DNA of 64,000 nucleotides from Pedobacter cryoconitis. Lineage in GTDB: Bacteria; Bacteroidota; Bacteroidia; Sphingobacteriales; Sphingobacteriaceae. The position numbers and the translations under genes were made by a program. Under the pieces are notes generated by a model. The model had not been told where the DNA came from, searched no databases, and saw only the letters and a program-made list of their open reading frames with translations. Shown here one piece after another: positions 59,231 through 64,000 of this stretch; the first letter of the stretch is position 1, and each line of letters starts with the position of its first letter. Location of the stretch: positions 5,022,001 to 5,086,000 of the forward strand of contig NZ_CP014504.1 in NCBI RefSeq assembly GCF_001590605.1, given 5' to 3'.

Positions 59231-60643
59231 ATGGAGAAGATAAAAATCAATACCGTTTTTAAAAAAAGATTAGCAGATACCATTACTCCAGTAAGTATTT
59301 ATCTGCGGTTGAGGGATGTTTTTCCAAACTCCCTGTTGCTGGAAAGTTCTGATTATCATAGCCGGGAAAACTCAGTAAGTTACGTTTGTGCAGATCCTGT
59401 GGCAGGAATTATGCTGGAAAACGGAAAGTTGTCTTCTTATTTTCCAACAGGAGAAAAGGTAGTGAAAGATAAATTTGTCCTGACTGAGGAAATTGAAGCT
59501 TTTAAAGCGAGGTTTGATCCGTCAGCAGTGGAAGAGCAGCGCCGTATCTCTACAGGAATGTTTGGTTATTTTACCTGGAATACGGTACAGTATTTTGAGG
59601 ATATCAAATTTACTGCCGAATCTCCTAAAGGAGAAGAGATTCCAATGATGCAATATCATGTTTATCGCTATATTATTGCCATTGACCACTTTAAGAATGA
59701 GGTTACCCTGTTTAAGAATAATTTTAATGAAGAAGATGACGAAGATTTAGAAAAAATCGAATATCTGATTCAGAATAAAAACTTCCCTGAATATAGTTTT
59801 GATACCGTTGGTGAAGAAGAATCTAATCTGACGGATGAAGGCTTTATGGATATCGTGGAGAAGATGAAGAAGCATATCTTACGTGGGGATGTCTTCCAGA
59901 TTGTTCCATCCAGGGCTTATAACCAGAAATTTTCGGGTGATGAATTTAATGTTTACCGTTGCCTGCGTTCTATTAACCCGTCTCCTTACCTGTTCTATTT
60001 TGATTATGGAAGCTTTAAGCTTTTCGGCTCATCGCCAGAGGCACAGATTACAATTAAAGATGGAGCTGCTAATATTTTTCCTATCGCCGGAACCTTTAAA
60101 CGTACCGGTAATGATGAAGAAGATGCTGAATTAGCGCGGAAATTAGAACAAGATCCGAAAGAAAGTGCAGAGCATGTAATGCTGGTAGATTTAGCCAGAA
60201 ATGACTTAAGCCGGCATTGCAGGGGTGTCGAGGTTAAATCGTTTAAAGAAGTTCAGTACTATTCACATTTAATTCACCTGGTTTCAAAAGTAAGCGGAAA
60301 TCTGCAGCCAGATGTTTCTGCTTTTAAAGTCGTTGCTGATACTTATCCAGCAGGTACTTTAAGTGGCGCACCAAAATATAAAGCGATGCAGCTGATCGAT
60401 GAATATGAAGGATTGGCGCGTAATTTCTATGCAGGTGCAATCGGCTATATGAGTTTTGGTGGTTCATTTAACCATGCGATTATGATTCGTACGTTTATGA
60501 GTAAGAATAACCAGTTACATTATAGAGCGGGCGCTGGTATTGTAGCAGATTCTATCGCAATTAATGAGATGAATGAGGTAAACAATAAAATCGCTGCCTT
60601 GCGCAAAGCAGTAGAAATGGCCAAAGGGATTAATAAAATTTAA
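59231..60643 (+). CDS. trpE: Anthranilate synthase component I
   Basis: TrpE makes anthranilate from chorismate together with TrpG. The 470-residue protein has the feedback-site motif LLESSDYHS (residues 36-44), DVFQIVPSRAYNQKF (about 220-234), the chorismate-binding PIAGTFKRTG near 286, DLARNDLSRHCRGV near 325 and ADTYPAGTLSGAPKYKAMQLI near 371. Length fits TrpE rather than PabB. The upstream trp leader confirms the pathway. trpG follows after 9 bp. Confidence 0.93.
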   Translation: MEKIKINTVFKKRLADTITPVSIYLRLRDVFPNSLLLESSDYHSRENSVSYVCADPVAGIMLENGKLSSYFPTGEKVVKDKFVLTEEIEAFKARFDPSAVEEQRRISTGMFGYFTWNTVQYFEDIKFTAESPKGEEIPMMQYHVYRYIIAIDHFKNEVTLFKNNFNEEDDEDLEKIEYLIQNKNFPEYSFDTVGEEESNLTDEGFMDIVEKMKKHILRGDVFQIVPSRAYNQKFSGDEFNVYRCLRSINPSPYLFYFDYGSFKLFGSSPEAQITIKDGAANIFPIAGTFKRTGNDEEDAELARKLEQDPKESAEHVMLVDLARNDLSRHCRGVEVKSFKEVQYYSHLIHLVSKVSGNLQPDVSAFKVVADTYPAGTLSGAPKYKAMQLIDEYEGLARNFYAGAIGYMSFGGSFNHAIMIRTFMSKNNQLHYRAGAGIVADSIAINEMNEVNNKIAALRKAVEMAKGINKI

Positions 60644-60652
60644 ATTAAAGAC

Positions 60653-61225
60653 ATGCAAAAGAAAATATTAGTCATAGATAATTATGACTCCTTTACCTAT
60701 AATTTAGTGCATTTAATTAATGAATTGGGTAGAGAAGCAGAAGTGTGGAGAAATGATAAATTTGCCTTGGCTGATGTCGCTCAATTTGATAAAATTTTAT
60801 TATCACCTGGCCCTGGCATACCATCAGAAGCAGGATTGCTTTTAGAAGTGATCAAAACTTATGCAGCTGAAAAGAGTATTTTAGGGATCTGCCTTGGGCA
60901 ACAAGCAATAGCAGAAGCATTTGGCGGTCAGTTGTTAAACTTAGGCAGACCTATGCACGGCATAGCTACACCTATAAATGTAATTGATAAGGAGGAATTC
61001 TTATTTAATGACTGTCCTGAAGTGATTAATGTTGGCCGCTACCATTCTTGGGTAGTTAGCAGGGAAGATTTTCCGGCTGAACTGACGATTACAGCAACAG
61101 ATGCGAGTGAGGAAATTATGGCACTCAGACATCAGGCTTATGATGTGCGCGGTGTACAATTCCATCCTGAAAGCGTGCTGACGGAATATGGAAAAGAAAT
61201 GATGAAAAATTGGTTGGAGAATTAA
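60653..61225 (+). CDS. trpG: Anthranilate synthase component II (glutamine amidotransferase)
   Basis: The 190-residue class I amidotransferase supplies ammonia from glutamine to TrpE. Motifs: VIDNYDSFTYNLVHLI (7-22), SPGPGIPSEAG (about 47-57), the nucleophile in GICLGQQAIAEAFGG (about Cys80; Gln replaces the usual His after Gly) and the catalytic His/Glu in GVQFHPESVLTEYG near 166. It may also serve aminodeoxychorismate synthase. It lies between trpE and trpC, gap to trpC 10 bp. Confidence 0.92.
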   Translation: MQKKILVIDNYDSFTYNLVHLINELGREAEVWRNDKFALADVAQFDKILLSPGPGIPSEAGLLLEVIKTYAAEKSILGICLGQQAIAEAFGGQLLNLGRPMHGIATPINVIDKEEFLFNDCPEVINVGRYHSWVVSREDFPAELTITATDASEEIMALRHQAYDVRGVQFHPESVLTEYGKEMMKNWLEN

Positions 61226-61235
61226 AATAGAAAAC

Positions 61236-62027
61236 ATGAATATTTTAGATAAAATCGTACTCAGAAAAAAAGAAGAGATTGAACAGGCTAAAAAGCTGGT
61301 TTCTATCAAAGAACTGGAACAGGGTGTTTATTTTAACAGGACACCTTATGTTTTGAAAGACTTCATGCTAAGTCCTGAACGCACTGGTATTATAGCAGAA
61401 TTTAAGCGCCGTTCTCCGTCAAAGGGAATTATCAATGACCATTCTACGGTTGTAGAAGTGACCAATGGGTATGCAGCGGCAGGAGCTTCGGCTATTTCTG
61501 TACTGACGGACATCGATTTCTTTGGTGGTCATCCGAACGATCTATTGGAAGCAAGGGCGGCTAACGTTGTTCCGCTATTAAGGAAAGATTTCATGATCGA
61601 TGAATACCAGATTGTAGAAGCAAAAGGTTTAGGTGCAGACATTATTCTACTGATTGCGGCAATTCTTACGCCTGCGCAAATTGATACTTTCAGCAGGCTG
61701 GCTAAAAGCTTAGGCTTGAATACATTGCTTGAAGTGCATAACCTGGAAGAGTTACAGCGTAGTATTAATCCTTATATTGATGCAATAGGCGTGAATAATC
61801 GTAATCTGGAAGACTTTTCTGTCAATATTCAGACGTCGTTTGATCTGGTAGAGGAGATCCCAAAAGAATTTCTGAAAATATCTGAGAGTGCAATCAGTAA
61901 TACGCAGACAATTAAGCAGCTGAAAACAGCTGGATTTAACGGTTTTCTGATTGGTGAAAATTTTATGAAGACTTCTGACCCGGGAGCTGCAATGCATCAG
62001 TTCGTACAGGAGTTGATCTCGGTATAA
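61236..62027 (+). CDS. trpC: Indole-3-glycerol-phosphate synthase
   Basis: TrpC closes the indole ring in tryptophan synthesis. The 263-residue TIM barrel has IIAEFKRRSPSKGII (about 50-64), AISVLTDIDFFGGHPNDL (about 87-104), PLLRKDFMIDEYQIVEAKGLGADIILLI (about 112-139) and GVNNRNLEDFSVN near 185. It is not fused to trpF. In most relatives trpD lies between trpG and trpC; here trpC follows trpG directly and trpF, trpB and trpA do not follow. Confidence 0.94.
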   Translation: MNILDKIVLRKKEEIEQAKKLVSIKELEQGVYFNRTPYVLKDFMLSPERTGIIAEFKRRSPSKGIINDHSTVVEVTNGYAAAGASAISVLTDIDFFGGHPNDLLEARAANVVPLLRKDFMIDEYQIVEAKGLGADIILLIAAILTPAQIDTFSRLAKSLGLNTLLEVHNLEELQRSINPYIDAIGVNNRNLEDFSVNIQTSFDLVEEIPKEFLKISESAISNTQTIKQLKTAGFNGFLIGENFMKTSDPGAAMHQFVQELISV

Positions 62028-62041
62028 CTTTTGTATCTTTG
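62013..62041 (+). promoter_or_regulatory. Promoter of hflX-rbfA
   Basis: TTG at 62013-62015 and TATCTTTG at 62034-62041, 18 bases apart, partly inside the end of trpC. The hflX ATG follows 8 bases later, so the mRNA leader is almost absent. This uncouples hflX from the attenuated trp transcript. Confidence 0.65.
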
Positions 62042-62049
62042 TACTTTAC

Positions 62050-63243
62050 ATGGGAAAAGAGAAAACTTATGATACCGCGGTTAAACAGGAACGGGCAGTC
62101 CTGGTAGGTGTGATCAGACCGGGAGAAAAACCGGAAGAAACAAAAGAATATTTAGACGAACTAACATTTTTGGTAGATACAGCAGGTGGGGTAGTGGATA
62201 ACATTTTCACACAAAAAATGCTGAAGCCCGATAGAGGTACCTTTGTTGGAACGGGAAAATTAGAAGAAATAAGAGCCTACGTGAAGTCGGAGGAAATTGA
62301 TATGGTCGTTTTTGACGATGAACTATCTCCTTCACAACTACGGAATATAGAGCGTGAACTGGAAGTGAAGGTCCTGGACAGGAGTAATCTTATCCTTGAT
62401 ATTTTTGCCGGAAGAGCGCAAACCTCACAGGCTAAAACTCAGGTTGAATTAGCGCAGCTGCAATATTTATTACCACGTTTAACACGTTTATGGACTCACT
62501 TAGAGCGCCAGAAGGGTGGTATTGGTATGCGCGGACCGGGTGAAACTCAGATTGAGAGTGACAGAAGGATGATCCTGGAGAAAATCTCCCTGTTGAAAGG
62601 AAGATTAAAACTGATCGATAAGCAGAATGAAACACAGCGGAAAAACCGTACTGAATTAATCAGAGTGGCTTTAGTGGGCTATACCAACGTTGGTAAGTCT
62701 ACGATCATGAACATGATTTCAAAATCAGAGGTTTTTGCAGAAAACAAGTTATTTGCAACTTTAGATACTACGGTACGGAAAGTTGTGATTGACAATTTGC
62801 CATTCTTACTGTCAGATACGGTTGGATTTATCCGTAAACTGCCGCATCACCTGGTAGAATGTTTCAAATCAACACTGGATGAAGTCAGAGAAGCTGATAT
62901 ATTAATCCATGTGGTAGATGTGTCTCATACGAGTTTTGAGGATCAGATCAGAGTGGTTAATGAAACACTGAAAGATCTGGGCGCCAGGGATAAAGAAACG
63001 ATTGTAGTTTTCAATAAAATTGATGCATACGTGAATCCTGAAGCCGATGAAATGAACGAAGATGAGAAGGTAACTTTAACACTGGAAGACTTTAAAAGGA
63101 GCTGGATGGCACAGCACAATACGCCGTCGCTATTTATCTCAGCCCTGCATAAGGAAAACCTGGAAGAGTTTAAACAACTATTATACGATAAGGTTGTTGC
63201 CCTGCATACGGTTAGGTATCCTTATGACAAATTATTATACTAA
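62050..63243 (+). CDS. hflX: GTPase HflX
   Basis: HflX is a ribosome-splitting GTPase of the Obg-HflX group. The 397-residue protein has the N-terminal HflX domain (about 15-180) with FVGTGKLEEIRAYV and FDDELSPSQLRNIE, the linker GGIGMRGPGETQIESDRR (about 156-173) and the G domain: GYTNVGKSTIMNMI (G1, about 214-227), DTVGFIRKLPHHLVE (G3, about 257-271) and FNKIDAY (G4). The order hflX-rbfA in one run (19 bp gap) links ribosome rescue with ribosome maturation. Confidence 0.94.
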   Translation: MGKEKTYDTAVKQERAVLVGVIRPGEKPEETKEYLDELTFLVDTAGGVVDNIFTQKMLKPDRGTFVGTGKLEEIRAYVKSEEIDMVVFDDELSPSQLRNIERELEVKVLDRSNLILDIFAGRAQTSQAKTQVELAQLQYLLPRLTRLWTHLERQKGGIGMRGPGETQIESDRRMILEKISLLKGRLKLIDKQNETQRKNRTELIRVALVGYTNVGKSTIMNMISKSEVFAENKLFATLDTTVRKVVIDNLPFLLSDTVGFIRKLPHHLVECFKSTLDEVREADILIHVVDVSHTSFEDQIRVVNETLKDLGARDKETIVVFNKIDAYVNPEADEMNEDEKVTLTLEDFKRSWMAQHNTPSLFISALHKENLEEFKQLLYDKVVALHTVRYPYDKLLY

Positions 63244-63262
63244 ATAAAAGATTACAAGAATC

Positions 63263-63658
63263 ATGGAAAGTAAACGTCAACAGAAATTTGCTGGTGTACT
63301 GCAAGAGGAATTAGCGACATTATTTCAAAGAGAAGGGGCAGAGTACTTACCCGATACATTAGTTACGATTACAAAAGTCCGCGTGTCTCCGGATTTAGCG
63401 GTAGCCAAGGTTTACCTGAGCTTTTTAAGCACAAATAATACAGGACTATCTATTGCAACTGTAAATTCACATGCCGGGGAAATCAGGTATAAGCTGGGTG
63501 CGCGTATTCGTCACCAGGTGAGAGTTGTACCAAGTTTGACTTTCTTTTTAGATGATACCAATACGTATGTAGAGCATATGGATAAAATCTTTGATAAGAT
63601 TTCAAAAGAGCGCAAAGAACAAGGTAAGGAAGAGGAAGAAGAAACAACCGAGGACTAA
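63263..63658 (+). CDS. rbfA: 30S ribosome-binding factor RbfA
   Basis: RbfA helps the late maturation of the 30S subunit. The 131-residue protein has the KH-like fold with KRQQKFAGVLQEELATLFQREG at the start, TITKVRVSPDLAVAKVYLSFL in the middle and LGARIRHQVRVVPSLTFFLDDTNTYVEHMDKIFDKI near the end, followed by an acidic tail (EEEEETTED). Family length is about 110-130. Confidence 0.93.
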   Translation: MESKRQQKFAGVLQEELATLFQREGAEYLPDTLVTITKVRVSPDLAVAKVYLSFLSTNNTGLSIATVNSHAGEIRYKLGARIRHQVRVVPSLTFFLDDTNTYVEHMDKIFDKISKERKEQGKEEEEETTED

Positions 63659-63664
63659 ATTCTG

Positions 63665-64000
63665 ATGGAGTCTCTGGAAAAACTTGAGGGGTGGTTGTCA
63701 AACCCTGAAAATCAGATCAGCAGTGTGGTAGATTTCGATCCTTCTGCTGATCGGTTATACCCTTTCGATTTTACAGCGGCTAACCTGGAGCTCACTGGCC
63801 GCATTCTTGCAGATACGTCAGTTTTCTCTTTGTGGGTGACGAAAAAGCTCGGAGATACCCATTCCCGTTATGGTATTGGAGGATACAATGAGCATCGGAC
63901 TATTTATTCAAGAAGTATCCATTTCGATACGCTCGAAGAACCCCGGAGATTACATCTTGGGGTAGATATCTGGGGCCCTGCAGGGACTTCAGTCTATAAT
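63665..64000 (+). CDS. M23 family metallopeptidase, N-terminal part (truncated by window end)
   Basis: The frame opens with ATG at 63665, 6 bp after rbfA, and runs 112 codons to the window edge. The segment RLHLGVDIWGPAGTSVY near residues 97-112 matches the first metal-binding block of LytM/M23 peptidoglycan endopeptidases (H-x-G-x-D), preceded by a region SRYGIGGYNEHRTIYSRS. No signal peptide is seen at the start. The rest of the catalytic domain lies beyond the window, so activity cannot be confirmed. Confidence 0.75.
   Translation, partial: MESLEKLEGWLSNPENQISSVVDFDPSADRLYPFDFTAANLELTGRILADTSVFSLWVTKKLGDTHSRYGIGGYNEHRTIYSRSIHFDTLEEPRRLHLGVDIWGPAGTSVYN

Overview
The window looks like the chromosome of a Bacteroidota species, most likely a Pedobacter-like member of the Sphingobacteriaceae. 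Evidence seen directly: 16S/23S genes of Bacteroidota type, promoters with a TAnnTTTG -7 box, start codons without Shine-Dalgarno sequences, and typical families (IPExxxVDY, DUF6600, PorT-like barrel, RsmI of short type, an acetyl/succinyl-ornithine carbamoyltransferase). No prophage, complete insertion sequence or CRISPR array is visible.

Layout. 1-8733: arginine biosynthesis operon argC(partial)-argD-argF'-secreted alpha/beta hydrolase-argB-proC-argE-argH, followed by an aminotransferase. 8734-12511: a small membrane peptide gene, a palindromic MITE-like element, prfC, and a DUF6600 protein with a long glutamine-rich tail. 12868-21037: housekeeping genes (rsmI-like, nadD, gmk, yicC, rnc, fabF, acpP, pyk) with two small unknowns. 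21105-27752: tRNA-Ser, a GNAT acetyltransferase, an orphan LytTR response regulator, lutABC lactate-oxidation genes with a porin, and a PorT-like barrel. 28066-32223: GH3 hydrolase, a divergent hmp / Rrf2-regulator nitric-oxide module with a palindromic operator candidate, and a thioredoxin-like protein. 32319-42440: AddAB-type helicase-nuclease pair, pdhB, tex, and an NTF2-like protein.

42836-56360 holds two near-identical rRNA operons (16S-tRNA-Ile-tRNA-Ala-23S-5S) in direct orientation, repeated every 7424 bp. The ~1.5-kb spacer carries a zeta-toxin-like kinase overlapping a 62-aa partner gene. Each operon has tandem promoters and a terminator.

56420-63999: a Lrp/AsnC regulator, then a separate transcription unit (promoter to terminator) that contains only two unusual tRNA-like genes. 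They fold as class II cloverleafs with very long variable arms, a GTC anticodon, the known E. coli aspartate identity positions and an encoded CCA. This is the most striking item in the window. It is followed by a PI-PLC whose lipoprotein signal lies in another frame, a four-helix membrane protein, a trp leader peptide with attenuator in front of trpE-trpG-trpC (no trpD, F, B or A here), hflX, rbfA and the start of an M23 peptidase gene.

All calls were made by reading the sequence and translations. No database search or folding program was run, and RNA ends are estimated by alignment to memory of the E. coli termini.
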